Shown here: in pieces, positions 1 to 12,600 of the stretch
Layout: every line of letters starts with the position of its first letter
How positions within the stretch are numbered: position 1 is the stretch's first letter
NCBI GenBank assembly: GCA_013368445.1
Contig: JAACJO010000010.1
Coordinates: forward strand, 1,364,001 to 1,428,000
DNA from: Leucocoprinus leucothites
Taxonomy: Eukaryota; Basidiomycota; Agaricomycetes; Agaricales; Agaricaceae
Length of the DNA stretch: 64,000 nt
Direction of reading: 5' to 3'
Notes under the pieces: generated by a model
Databases searched by the model: none
The model's input: only the letters and a program-made list of their open reading frames with translations
What the model was told of the DNA's origin: nothing
Translations under genes and position numbers: made by a program

Positions 1-43
1 AAGAATTATGGAAAGTGAAATTAAACTCACTTCATGAGAACTC

Positions 44-805
44 ATGGCAGTGTCACCTAAGATAAGGGCAGCTGCTAAGGAGAACATTTCCATGAAACAA
101 GTAGTAGCAGAGGAATCAAGTGACAAGGATAAAGGGGCATTCAATAAAGTAGAAGCCTCAAATGAAATAGTCCCCACAATAGTAGAAGTTAATTCATTAG
201 AAATACCTACTAAGGTACAAGGCAAGGTACTAGATGAAGACAGAAAGCAAATAGAGGCATGGACTATTGTGGATCCTATCTTGCAGTATCTTGGAACCTT
301 AGTGCCAGAAGAGAGAGATTGTCAGGTTTTCTCGAACTTGTCAGAGGGTTTTGAGCAAGTAGCAGGCAGTCTGGCCTCACTAAGAGTAGTGCCAACCTTA
401 ATAAATGGAGTTTGCGAGGAAGAGGCACTTCTTGATAGTGGGTCACAAATTATCTCTATGGATAAAAAGACTGCTGCTGCAGCTAAGATTACTTGGGATC
501 CTGCACTAAGCATTAATATGCAGAGTGCCAACAGAGGGATTACGTAAATATGTGGACTTGCGAAAAATGTACCTTTCACCTTTGGGGAGGTGACAATATT
601 ATTGCAAGTTCATATTATGGAACAAGCACCGTATAGAGTGCTGGTAGGACGACCTTTTGATGTCATTACAGAAAGCAAAATAGTAAACCAGAAGGATGGA
701 AATCAATATCTACATATAACTTGCCCCAACTTGAAACTCAAAGCAACACTACCAACCTATCAGAAAGGACAGTTGCCTCAGGCAGTTAGGGTAAATTTTC
801 AGTGA
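44..805 (+). pseudogene. Ty3/gypsy gag C-terminus and aspartic protease (degenerate)
   Basis: One reading frame covers a gag-like, acidic, low-complexity part and then a retropepsin domain. The active-site signature LLDSGSQ lies near 428-448, in the usual context of a hydrophobic strand before D-S-G. The flap and C-terminal part end in VLVGRPFDV (about 640-666), typical of gypsy proteases of mushroom-forming fungi. A TAA at 545-547 breaks the frame, which continues open beyond it to TGA at 803-805. The start at 44 is only the first in-frame ATG; the true gag start is probably outside the window. The protein would process the polyprotein. It cannot be functional in this copy. Confidence 0.75.
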
Positions 806-3000
806 GCCTCAATGACTTTGAGTCCATCCCTGGAAGAGAGGTTCCCTGTATAATAGACTTAGATGAAGATGGAAACCCATACATTGCTGAAGTATTGCCA
901 TTAGAAATAAACAACTTAGCGGAAGATGAGATCCAACTACTATTTTTAGCAAAAGGACTAGAGCACTCAAAAGCATCCGAAAAGGCACTGTTTACTCAGT
1001 TCATACAAGAGATAATGCCTAGTAGAGGGACCTCGAGGATGGTAGTTGCAGTAAATGAAGAGCCGGCTTCAGAGGATCTGGCACTTTGTTTCATGAAAAA
1101 GTATAAGTCAGTAGTGTTGAAAGTGAAACCCATATTAGGGGAGCTCCCAGAATGCTTTAGAATCATTCGCGAAATAACAGGTGACCCTTTAGCAGAATCG
1201 CCTAAACTACCTATGCACCCACCAGACTTTCAACCCAAAGGTCGATATACTCTTGAAAGAAAAGATAAGATGAATTTAAAGCATAATGAGGACTTCTTAT
1301 GGCCTGAGGAGCGAAAGCTAATGTATTGGATGATAGCAGAACACAATGAAGCCTTTGCTTGGGATGATACTGAACACAGTAAATTTAAGGAGGAATATTT
1401 CCCTCCTATAGATATTCCGACAGTTGCCCATACACCTTGGGTTGAGAGATCATTTAGAATACCCCCAAGAATTTATGACAAAGTCTGCAAGATGATTAAA
1501 AGAAAGATAGATGCTGGTGTGTATGAACCCTCAAACTCGACATATCATTTGCGATGGTTCTGTATCATTAAAAAGGATGGCAAAAGTGTAAGACTTGTGC
1601 ACAGCTTGGAACCTTTAAATAAGGTGACCATCACTCACTCAGGTTTACCCCCAGCTATGGAGGAACTAGCTATGCATTTCATGGGGCAAGCATGTAATGG
1701 GATTTTGGATTTGTATGTGGGTTATGATAAATGAGTCTTATCCGAGTCTTCACAAGACCTCACTACCTTCCAGACTCCATTTGGGGTGCTCAGACTGGTA
1801 ACATTACCAATGGGCTGGACTAACTCAGTGCCAATCTTTCACAATGATGTGACTTACATACTTCGTGAAGAAATCCCAGAGTATACCACACCTTATATTG
1901 ATGATGTACTGATGAGAGGACCAGCCACTAGGTACAAAAGACCTGACGGAACTTGTGAAGTCATTAGCGAAAATGCTAGCATTAGAAGATTTGTAATGGA
2001 ACATTTCAAGAATGTAAATAGAATACTACAGAGAATGAAGTATGCAGGTGGTACCTTCTCGGGACCAAAAACCACTATGTGTGTGGATCACATTATAATA
2101 GTGGGGTTTGACTATTCATATAAAGGAAGGAAGCCTACTGCAGATACTATCAGAAAGATCATGAGGTGGAGTCCCTGTGAAGACACCACTGATGTGAGGG
2201 CCTTTCTCAGAACTGCAGTCCAATGCCGCAATCATATACCAAACTTTGTGACAGTAGTGGCTCTGTTATATGAAGTTGTCAAGAAAGACATTATATTTGA
2301 ATGGGGACCAATTCAACAGGAAGTGCAGGATCATCTCAAGAACCTGAGTCAAGCATGTGTACACACTAGGAACCCTAAGTTCCCTAGTACACAGCCTATT
2401 GTGTTAGCAGTAGATACTTCGTGGCATGCGGTAGGCTACTATATCTATCAGCGCAACAAAGAAGACCCAAAGAAAATTCATTATGTTAAGTTCAATTCAC
2501 TACTGATAGATCCATGACAACAATGTTACTCTCAGCCAAAATGCGAATTGTGTGGCCTGTTAAGAGCATTGCAAGCAGAAACATATTTATTGACAGGGTG
2601 TAGAAACCTGATAGTGGAAACAGATGCTAAGTATCTAACAGGCATGTTAAATAACCTGGGAAAGATGCCTAATGCCACTATTAACAGATGGGTAGATTAT
2701 ATTAGAACAAACTTCTTTTTCGAGTTAGTACACAAGAAAGGAAAGACCTTTGGACCAGATGGACTTTCACAAAGGAAGTGGTACCCTGGTGACCCAGTAG
2801 AGGATGCTTTTGATGAGGGATCAGATGATGATAGGGGGGACATCACAGTAATCAAGGATGACCCTAACGATGAAGATCCACTCTCTCTTGAAAGCTTCTA
2901 TGATGAAATTGATACTTGTGAAGGATATTACTTGTCAGTAATGAGCAATGAGCCTATTTATGAGACCATTCATGAAGCTGCCAAACATGACTTAGCGAAA
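802..3000 (+). pseudogene. Ty3/gypsy reverse transcriptase and RNase H (degenerate)
   Basis: The frame from 802 runs through RT and RNase H with single stops only. RT signatures are LDLYVGYDK near 1705-1731 (first catalytic Asp region), LPMGWTNSVP near 1804-1833 and the catalytic YIDD box at 1894-1905. RNase H follows with LAVDTSW near 2403, the Glu of ALQAE near 2570, and VETDAKYL near 2617. Stops at 1732-1734 (TGA) and 2515-2517 (TGA) stand where relatives have Arg, so both fit CGA to TGA. An acidic linker follows (about 2790-3150). The parts shown are otherwise colinear with the family. Confidence 0.82.
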
Positions 3001-3149
3001 AGGACAGAATGGAGTAAGGACAATAAGTGTCCAGATCCAGTTAAGATCTTTCTCAAAGCCACAACTAACTTGGAAAGAGAGGGCAATGAGGAAGAGATGT
3101 TCGCAAATGAAGATGAAGACAACGAACTAGAAGATGATGTAGTCACTTA

Positions 3150-4568
3150 TAAGAATAGGCACTCAGAGCATGCACTCAGGCTTGATAATCATCTCAACAA
3201 GATAAGGGACTACTTAGCAAATAAGCCAGAAAAAGGTGACCTGACTTCAATGACTAGCGAAGAAGCTAAGTTCATGAGGGCAGTATCACATTTCTGGTTA
3301 GATGAATCTGATGGTAAACTCTATAGAAAAACTGGTAGCCATCAGTATCCACAATTAGTGATACCAATAGAACACAGAATAAAAATGTTGAAGGCATGTC
3401 ATAATGACATGGGACACAGGGGAGCTTTTGCTACTGCTTGATTACTGCAACAAAGGTTTTGGTGGCCAGAGATAGAAGAGGGGACACTACTTGGTATGTC
3501 AAGTTGTGCCACCTTTGCCAAGTATGCCAAAAGATGGCTCTCAAAATGCCACCTGTAGTGACACACATGCCTTCAATATTTCAAGTACTACATGCAGACA
3601 CAGTACACATGACTCCGCTGTCAAACAGGTGTAGCTATATCGTACATGGCAGATGTGCACTCTCAAGTTGGATGGAGGCACAGGCACTCAGACAAGAAAA
3701 CGCTAAGACTATCAGTCAATGGCTTTTCGAGGATATAATATGCAGGTAGGGAAGTCTAGTCAAAATTGTAACAGACAATGGTTCCCCTTTCAAGAAAGCA
3801 GTCAGATGGCTTGCGGAAAAATATGGAATTAAAGGAGTCACAATTTCCCCTTACAATTCACAAGCCAATGGCACTATAGAAAGACCACATTGGGACCTTA
3901 GACAGATGTTATTTAAAGCAAGTGGTGGCGAAGTGAAGAAATGGTATTGGTCACTACACCATGTAATGTGGGCTGATAGGATCACTATTAGAAAGGGGAC
4001 AGGATGTTCACCTTACTTTATGGTAATGGGTGCCCATCCAACTTTGCTGTTAGATGTTATTGAAGCAACATGGTTAGTCAAATATCCTGATAGGATGGTC
4101 TCTACTATGGACCTAATAGGACTTAGAGCCCAAGTGCTTGCAAAGCATGTTTCACATGTAGAAGAAATGCATTTGTGAACAAACAAGGAAAAGATAAGGA
4201 GGGCTTTACAGCTCAAAAGTGACTTTAAGTATAAAATTAAAGAATTCAACCTAGTACCTGGCAGTTTGGTACTAGTGAAGAACTCTGCAATAGAAAGCTC
4301 TGCCAATAGAAAAATGAAGCCTTGCTATCTAGGACCCATGGTGGTTATTAAGAAACTGAAAGGGGGTGCATTCATATTAGTGGAACTGGATGGGTCAGTA
4401 TAGCAAAACAAGGTTGCAGCATTTAGGGTCATACCTTACCTGGTGAGGAGGCACATCAAGTTTAGCAAAAAAGTCAAAGACTTGCTTGACACCTCTTGCA
4501 AAGGTCTGAAACTGTTGGAAGACACAGAAGTAGAAGCCGTCAAATTGGATAATGAAAGTGATACTTGA
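3150..4568 (+). pseudogene. Ty3/gypsy integrase (degenerate)
   Basis: The HHCC zinc domain is visible as HNDMGHRG near 3400 and CHLCQVC near 3504-3524. The catalytic core has HADTVHM near 3592, VTDNGS near 3768 and the Glu in GTIERP near 3870. The C-terminal part includes PGSLVLVKN near 4257 and PCYLGPMVV near 4320, the beta-barrel region seen in gypsy integrases. The frame is broken by TGA (3439-3441), a frameshift near 3485-3500, TAG (3747-3749), TGA (4176-4178) and TAG (4401-4403). The stops sit at places expected for Arg or Trp. The frame ends at TGA 4566-4568. Confidence 0.8.
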
Positions 4569-4856
4569 CCAATTTTGCATTCACAAAAGGTTGGGAGTCA
4601 GAGGTAGTAGATTACAAAACGACTACATAGAGCTAAGTGTAACGAAAACTGTGTCTAAAAGACCATTCATAACAAGAGCTGACTACCAAATAAATGGAAG
4701 ACTACAATAGGTTAAGCACAGGTCGCAACATTGTAAATGTTAGTGAGATGATTGTGCTCAGCCATAGCAACTTGATATTGCTGAGTAGCACTCTCGAGAG
4801 AGGCAATAGAATGCAACACTTGAGAGGTTGAGTTAGCTAAACCCATCTGAATGACT

Positions 4857-6025
4857 TCATGAGAACAAGTCTGCAGAATAGAGGTTTGTAACTTGATGGC
4901 TTGAGTCGTGTGAAACCACTCATAGTGTTGAAAAAAGAGTTAGCTAATGCAAGAATATTAGCTCACAAAAAAGAAAAACAGATTAGCAGTGGACATACCT
5001 TGGCCAACAAGGGCTTGGGTAGGATGGATCTCATTGGCAGGGCCAGGAGTAGTGAGCTACATGGCACGAGCATAAGCCCTGCTGTGAATATCTAGATCAG
5101 GAACAAAAGCATAGGGAATATGCACAGTCTGGGCATGATTGACTACTTGAGCTTCCTACAAAGAAGAGATCAGATAGGGAACAAGCTTTCACAAAAAGGA
5201 TAACTCACAGGTACAGCAGGCGCATAATGAACAATTTCCTCATCAATCTGCATTGGGCTCTTTAGGATAGTAAGAAGCCATTCACAAAATGAAACAAAAA
5301 GAAGAGACTCACCGGCTGAGTAGTGGGTTGAGGAGTGACACTACAAAGAACATTACCAGCAGCACTGCAGTGGTTGGTAATTTCCACTTCGTTGTCCTCT
5401 TCATCCATGGAAGAGTTGACATATTCCAGGGAGATTGGCTTAGTGCATTGATGCTGCCAGTGAACCCATGATGCAGTTCAGTTTTCGAGAAAGCATATTA
5501 GTGAAAGACAAAACCCACCTTTTTGGGAGGTGCCTCAGTGGTGGCAGCACCAGACTCAGCAACTGCACTGGCTCCACTAGGGGGAGGGTCTTGACTAGAG
5601 TTGCTAGTAGAGCTTGCAGTATCACTAGCTTTGGCATTGACCTTATCAAGTTGATTAAGGAACTGCCTCAGCTGACCATAAATGGGAGGGAAGCCATAAG
5701 TGGGATCGACATCTTGTTTGAACTTGTCATAGGCATGCTTAGCCTTTTTGACAACACGAGCAGAATCATCGTTCACAAAGGCAGAAGTGTCAGTTTTGAG
5801 ACAGCTCAAGAAAGATTCCTTTAAATAATAGACATCAGTGATAATGAATAAGTAAGGTTAGTGGAAACAAACTGTGGGTTCAGCAAGGCCATCAACAGCT
5901 GTTTTGACTGATCCCTTAGTAGTCTGGTGGGACACAAAGCATTGACAATGATGAAAGACATTCGAAATTGCATCGGTCAGCTTGATGTAAGTGTTTTTGG
6001 TTTCACCAGTAAACTCGGAAGACAT
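4857..6025 (-). pseudogene. Antisense multi-exon gene B inside the gypsy element, unknown function
   Basis: A spliced model on the minus strand fits well. Exons: 6025-5873, 5818-5519, 5453-5313, 5259-5209, 5155-4999, 4918-4857. All introns are GT-AG and 49-80 bp long. The first four exons are 153, 300, 141 and 51 bases, all multiples of three, and join in one open frame, which is strong evidence of real coding. The start is the ATG at 6025 (MSSEFTGETK). The product is about 287 residues, hydrophilic, rich in Ser/Ala/Pro in the middle, with no family I recognise. A TAG at 5057-5059 interrupts exon 5. The last exon reads to TGA at 4857-4859 by strict splicing; another frame stays open to about 4714 and looks helical, so an indel there is possible. 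Confidence 0.55.
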
Positions 6026-7138
6026 GTTGGAGCAAGAGAGTTGAGCAGACTGTGTCTCGATGCTGAGGTTTCGAGAATGAGAGAAAGTGTGATAAAAAAG
6101 AAGACTTTTATATCCAAGCCCACCTCTGCCGATAGGGAATGAAAATGTTTGTGAAGGCATCCACTTGGGCTCCAAGCAGATTCCAGCAATAATGCTAATG
6201 AGTGCAGAAGGGCAAATGGGCAGGAAATCCAGCACGCAAAAAAAAAAAAAAAAAAAAATTGCCACCAGGGAGGGTACAGTCAGAGTGGATGGTACCCACA
6301 TTGCAGAAGAGCAGTGAAAGTTAGGACCATTTGCAAACATATGGGAGCACATTTCAAATAAATATTTTAAGGGATGAGCAGATGGTGATTAAGGCGAAAA
6401 CTGCCAGATTTAGTATTACTGAGAATTTATTTCACTACAGTAGTTTTGTGGGGACACAATCTGTTATAGTGAGGGGGAGAAGGCAGCAGGCCAGAAATAA
6501 GCTAGAAGCCATAATATGCCAGAAGACATACAATCACGAATTAATTGCAAAGTTTTTGATTTATGGCTAAGTTAGTTGGTTCATGGAAAAAAGTCACACA
6601 ATGGATCAGAATGACACTAGAAGATCAGTGTGCAGAGATATCAGCAGATCAGAGGAGCTAGACACAATGTGTCAAGCATTAGCTGGAGTTTGATAACTGA
6701 AGCTACTCAGGCAGATCAATCATTAAGTCATCAGGCAACTAAACAAGAATAGAAGCTCACACAAAAAGCAAGGAGCAGGATATTGAATTTTCACAAACAC
6801 ATAGTAACTAACAGGGGTCAACAGAAGAGGAGGTATCTAGGAGGGATAATGAAGATATACAGGAGGTGATGAAGATAAACCTTCACTAGATATGCAGTCC
6901 AAAATTAAAAAGTGGCAAAGTCCAAAGGTCAGAGATGGCATCCCACTGACTCAGCTCAAGAAAAGACATAAAACCATTACTACTCATCCCTATCCTTCCC
7001 TTTGCCTTTGGACTTGACCTGAGATTTGGTATGAAGGACAGGGGATGGCATATGAGGTTGTGCTGCAACGATGGGGTCATGGCAGTCAAACCAAGTTAAT
7101 GGTTGAGGGAGATCAAGGGAATGACCTGACTCTCCAAG
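6026..7138. other. Spacer between antisense genes A and B, with a 22-base A run
   Basis: No coding region is supported here. It holds the presumed promoter of gene B, which starts at 6025 and runs leftward. A run of about 22 A at 6237-6258 lies about 210 bases upstream of that start, so it is poly(dT) on the gene's own strand. Fungal promoters often carry such tracts, but it could also be a remnant tail. No target duplication flanks it. Confidence 0.35.
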
Positions 7139-9185
7139 TCAGTCACAGAGAGAGGAAACGAAAGTGTTGTGGGCATTAAGAAGGTTTTCAGCAGCAGCAC
7201 AAGGAGCGAGCCTGGTAGAAGGGGAAACGGCTTGGCAAGCAGCAGCGAAAACGGCAGCACAGGTAGCTTCGTTAGGAACCAGCCTGCTATCAACCCAATA
7301 GTTAGGGTTAGTAGAAAAATACTCCTCCACAGTAAGCAGTTTGTCTGTGAACTTGGATACCTGACTCTGATAGCTCGCAAGAGCCAGCTCATAACTACGA
7401 TGGCCAGCTTCCACAAGGTCCCATCCCACTGCCAGTCCACAGAGACGAGAAATCAGATCTAGAAATAAAAAATAAAATAAAATAAAAATAAAATAAAATC
7501 CAAATGATTATGAAGATAAAAGAATGAGACTCATGGTGACTCACGCAAATTGCTGGTAAGAGTGGCAGGGCAAAGCTGCTCAGCCCAGAAATTCCACAAC
7601 ACTGCCAGCTTTTGGTAGGTGCAGTGAGAGGACTTTTTGTCTTTGCACTGGATGCAAGGTAATACACTGTCCAAGAGCTGAAATGATTTGGCATGAGCAG
7701 TGGTTTTTGTGATGCAAGGCTGCAGTTTGGATGCGATACATTGGTTGGAACACTTGGTGATACAGTGCAAGCACTTGAGTTCGCCTGCAGGGCCCTGAAC
7801 AATGATGGCAAAAGTTAGCCAGACAAAGTGAATGAGAGGACCAATGACAGACTAAGTCAGATCACAAAGAGGGAGCAAACAAGTGAGGACAGATCTCGAG
7901 AAAAGGGTGACTGGCCTCTAGACCGAATTCTTTAACTAAATTGCAACCTAGCAAAGAGTCACGTCAATAAGAATAAAAACAATCACTAAGATGGAAAAAG
8001 ACATATGGGAAGAAGAGGCATGAGAAGACGTAGGCCCTGGACAAAGAGAGGAGGTGGAAGTGGGTGGAGGGATCACTGCTGGGTCCATCACAGTACAATA
8101 TCGGGAGCTAGAGACATCAGAGCCAGCCTTGTCACGAGAAGCCTTAATAGTAGGGATGTCAAGAGGTAGAGATTGGGCCAGGCATTTTGAAGTCTTGGCT
8201 GGAGGTAAGAGGGCCTGAGGATGATGTAAGTGATCCCCGATCTCATCATTGTCTGCAAACTCCATGCACCAAGGATTGGATAAACCTTCATGAAAAAGAG
8301 TAAATAAAGTAAGAAAACAAAAGAAGAAAAAGCAGAGAACATACCAGAACCTGGCCTGGGCTTGGGACGGGCTTTGGACTTAATGTTCACCAATGTGACA
8401 GCAGAGGAACTTGGACGAGGTGATGACAAGGCAGGTAGATACTTAGCTATCAAGTTGTCCACCCCAATAGCAGAGGTAGAAGGGGTATGATCTGGACATC
8501 AGGAGAGAAAATAAGAGTTGAGACAAGTAAATTACTCATGAAGGTCACCGGTATCAGACTGTGTAGACGTTGAGGGAGCAACAGGAGACGAGGCCAGGGC
8601 AGAGGAAGAAGGAGGTCCATCCACTGGGATTGTCGAGTTCAATACATGAGCAGAACCTCCATGCAGAGGAGGCCATGGATGCTCACTGGAAGAGGGAGGG
8701 GCAATTTTCTTGGGAGGCCGAGTGGGTTGTGGGCCATAGAAAAATCAAAGTTGCTTGTCCAACTCCATACGCTGAGGTTTTTCAACCTACAGAAGCAGAG
8801 TAAGCAGGCAAAAAACAAAGAGCAAGTAAAAGGAGATATCACCTTTCTCTTTCCAATGGCATGCACAGTAAGCAGGGAAGAAGGATGGAGGGCCTTGTTG
8901 TTTGACAGACTCTTGATGTTGATAATAGAACAAGCAGGAGAGAAGGGAGGTGGTGGCAAAGGGTCACTAGGGGAGTCCTCCTCACCAGCAGGAATGAAAC
9001 TGGCATAGGCATGGTCCAGCAGACCTTCAACAACCAATAATGGAGTAGCAAGATCTGTAGTAGCAAGGGGTGCTTGTTGGGCCTGTGTGAGGGCATTGGA
9101 GAATTGAGCCAGTAAGGCTGCCTGCTGAACCTCGAGGACATGCAGCTTGCCAGTGTGAATAAGGTGATAGGGTTGGCTAGAGAGA

Positions 9186-9626
9186 ATGTTGGTCAACCAT
9201 ACTGTAAACTTCAGCCGACATATTGGCACCATCCATGCCACCAGTATGCATCCTGGTGTTGCACAGTGCAGAAATTGCTGGTGGTGGGGTCATCCCACTC
9301 ATGCATGCCATGCCCTCGGCACTTGCTGTCAAATCTGTGGTGGCCTGCATTGCGTTGAAAACCACCATTCCATGGCTTGGTGTTGCAAGGCCAATCCTAA
9401 ATCAAATCCCCCTTGTGATGCCACTCCTGATGGCAGCCCATGTCCTCATCTTGATAACTTCAAATGCCTCAACTGCAGAGGCAATCATCATGCTAACAAT
9501 GTTAAATGTCTTTTCTGGAGAAACAGGTTCGACCGGACCTGGCACTCTAATAAAGCTGCTGAGTCATGTACTGCACATGCTGTCTGCACTAATTCCAATC
9601 ACTCTGGTGGCGGAGTTGCAGTTTAA
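9186..9626 (+). pseudogene. LINE ORF1, C-terminal zinc-knuckle part
   Basis: The fragment aligns with the C-terminal third of the LINE ORF1 at 46636-49444. It has CRNCWWWGHPTHAC (C-x2-C-x4-H-x4-C) near 9270, then CQICGGLHCVENH near 9330 and CLNCRGNHHANNVKC near 9470, the three Cys/His modules of these nucleic-acid-binding proteins. It ends with TAA at 9624-9626, and the ORF2 ATG follows after two bases. The N-terminal two thirds are missing through 5' truncation. Confidence 0.85.
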
Positions 9627-9628
9627 AT

Positions 9629-12600
9629 ATGCCTGGTAAGAATAAAGCCATCTCTTCCATTCGTATCTATTCACAGAACGTGGGATGTTCTTATGTCCTA
9701 GCTGATACTATTCTTGAGTCCAAGAAATTGGACTTTGACATCATTTTTCTACAAGAACCACCTTGGAATCATATCTGTAAAGCACCCTCTACAACTAACC
9801 CTGAAGGGGATGATGTCATAGGTGCTCCTATCCACCCTGAGTGGCTGTGTATGGTTCGACCTACCAAGCCCAATGATCCTTGCCCCCATACTCTGACTTA
9901 CATTCACAGACAACTACTGTGCATGAGACCTATTCTTAGACAGGAATGGGTTAATCACCATGACATCCAAGTCTTAGGACTATTTAACCAGGGTAATTAT
10001 ATTCACTTTTTAAATGTATACTCTGACTCGTCATCTTTGGCGATAAATTTCCTTTCAACTAACTTCATCGACATTCCCAATATCATGTATATGGGAGGTG
10101 ACTTCAATTGTCATTCTCCAGAATGGGATCCCTCAGCTACCTATATCTCTCAATCCGCAATAACTCTAACGGAGTTAGTAGATTGTTTCAATCTCACTAG
10201 ATTGATACCAATCGCATTTTCTCCTACTTATTTCTCTCCCATTGAAAGTCATGATGATTCGGTTATCGATCTCATTTTTTGTGCGAACAATTCCACTCCT
10301 CACGTCATTGATGTAAATTCAAGATTGCCTTCAGATCATGCACCCTTGCTCATTGACCTTCCGATCTGCCCGGACTATATTAATTATAAAAAACATGTAT
10401 TGCCTAAAGATAGCGATGAAGAGACTGCTTTCATTTCTCAGGTCTCAGAGCATCTAGCAGCCCTTGATTGTTCAAACATTCATTCTACCTTTTGCTTGGA
10501 CAATATTTCCGACTCCATATCCCATATTTTCTCTGATTCATGGAATATGAACTCTAAAACTGTATGGATTACTAACCGGTCAAAGGAATGGTGGTCCCCC
10601 CATTGTTCTGAGACATTACTCATTTACAGAAAAACAAAAGACTGAAAGGATTGGCGAGCATTTAGAGTGGCTACTCGAGCCACCAAATGCTCTTTCTTTG
10701 ACAAACAAATTCATGAAATTGCATCAACCAACAAATGGCCCTGGGATCTTATGGAATGGGTCAAACAACGCAAACTCCCTGCCATCGAGGGCATTCATTA
10801 TCAAGGTCGTCCTTGTAACGACCTCCCAGATTTATGGAATGCTCTTCATTCATCATACAATTCAGCTTCCGGACGAATGGTAAACCCTAACTTTTTAAAT
10901 GAAATGAAATCCTTCCCTCCCTGTTCTTGGGCAAACTTCTCCATACTTGAACTCACCGAATCCCTCTCATCATGTACTAACTCATCAGCTCCTGGCCCGG
11001 ACCACGTCTCCTGGAAACACCTTAAGTCTATCGTCACCCACAATGATTGCCTCAAAAATATATTACTCATTGCCAATGCATGCATACATCTCTCTTATTG
11101 GCCGAGTCACTTCAAAGACTCGGTCTCTATCATCATCCCCAAGCTGAATAAACCAGCCTATGATTCCCCTAAAGTGTTCCGTCCCATTGTTCTACTAAAC
11201 ACTTTAGATAAACTTATCAAGAAGATGATCGCTCATTGCATGCAGTTTGAGGCTGTATCCTCAGGTGCCCTTCACCCCAACCAGATGGGAGGAGTTATTC
11301 AATGCTCTACTGAGGATGCAGGTGTCTTCCTTACTCACATTATTTGGGCCAGATAGGCCAAAGGTATGATCACTAGTGTGTGTGCCTTCAATATCGCCCA
11401 ATTTTTCCCCTCTCTTAATCACGAAATTCTTACTAACATCCTACAATGCCAGGGGTTCACCCCTGAACTCGTGAACTTCTTCTCTCATTACCTCATAGGT
11501 TGATCCACCCAGTTCATGTGGAACACGTTCATATCCAATGCCTATGACACAGATGTTGGCATAGGGCAAGGTTCTGCTTTATCTCCCATATTATCTGTGC
11601 TCTATTTAGCACCTCTCATGTTCATGTTTGATCAACGTGCTCAACTACAATCCATTCCCTCTTCCCTTCTATCCTTTGTTGACGATGGGCTTTGTATATC
11701 TCAAGTGAAGAACTATACTGACACTATTTCTTCCCTCAAATCAGCTTATTCCATCATTAACTCCATCTGCACTGATCTCGGGTTAGTTGTTGAACACAAC
11801 AAATCTGAGGTCTTCCATTTTTCTCGATGACACAATGACCAAAATCCCCCCCTTGACTTATCTGACATTGGTGGTCCCCTCCTTCATCCAAAATGCTTCT
11901 GGCGATACTTGGGTTTCTACTTTGATTATTGTCTTTCATTCCAAGAACACGTTCAATACTATTCCACCAAAGCATTATCTACAGTGAAAGCTATGGGTAT
12001 GCTAGGCAATTCTACCCGAGGGTTCCTCCCTCTCCAGAAACAACTCCTCTATAGGTCATGCATCGTTCCAGTGGCAACGTATGGCTTCTGATTATGGTAC
12101 TTTGAAGGCACTTGTAACAAGGCCCTTCTTAAGTCCTTATCACTTGTGCAGAGACGCGCAGCTCTTTGGATCACAGACACCTTCTGTACTTCCCCTTCTG
12201 GCGGTGCTGAAAGCATTGCTGGGCTTATCCCAATTCATCTTCATCTTTGTAAACTAGCTATTCGTTCATTGTATTGTGTCTCTACTTTACCTCCCAATCA
12301 TGCATTATGTTCCCTCTTATCTGACTGTTTCTGTCTTAATTCCTCCCCCAATCTTCAATCACTTCACCTTCTCACTCCAGCCAATAAAGCTAAAGTCAAA
12401 GGCCCTATTATTGATGTAGATAATTCTCTTTCTCATCTCTCTGATTCCTTTTCTCCCTTCGCTCCTGAATCCAAGCCTGGGTCTCGTCTCATGGATATTT
12501 TCTCTGATTCTATTCATTTTCATCCTTGTAACCGTTTGGACAAGCATGAAATGTACAAACATGTATTGTCTCTTGATTTGGTTTTCTCCTCTTCTTCATC

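Noticed and set aside
6237..6258. A 22-base A run as the tail of a further retroelement
   Set aside because: No LINE 3' block before it and no target duplication around it.
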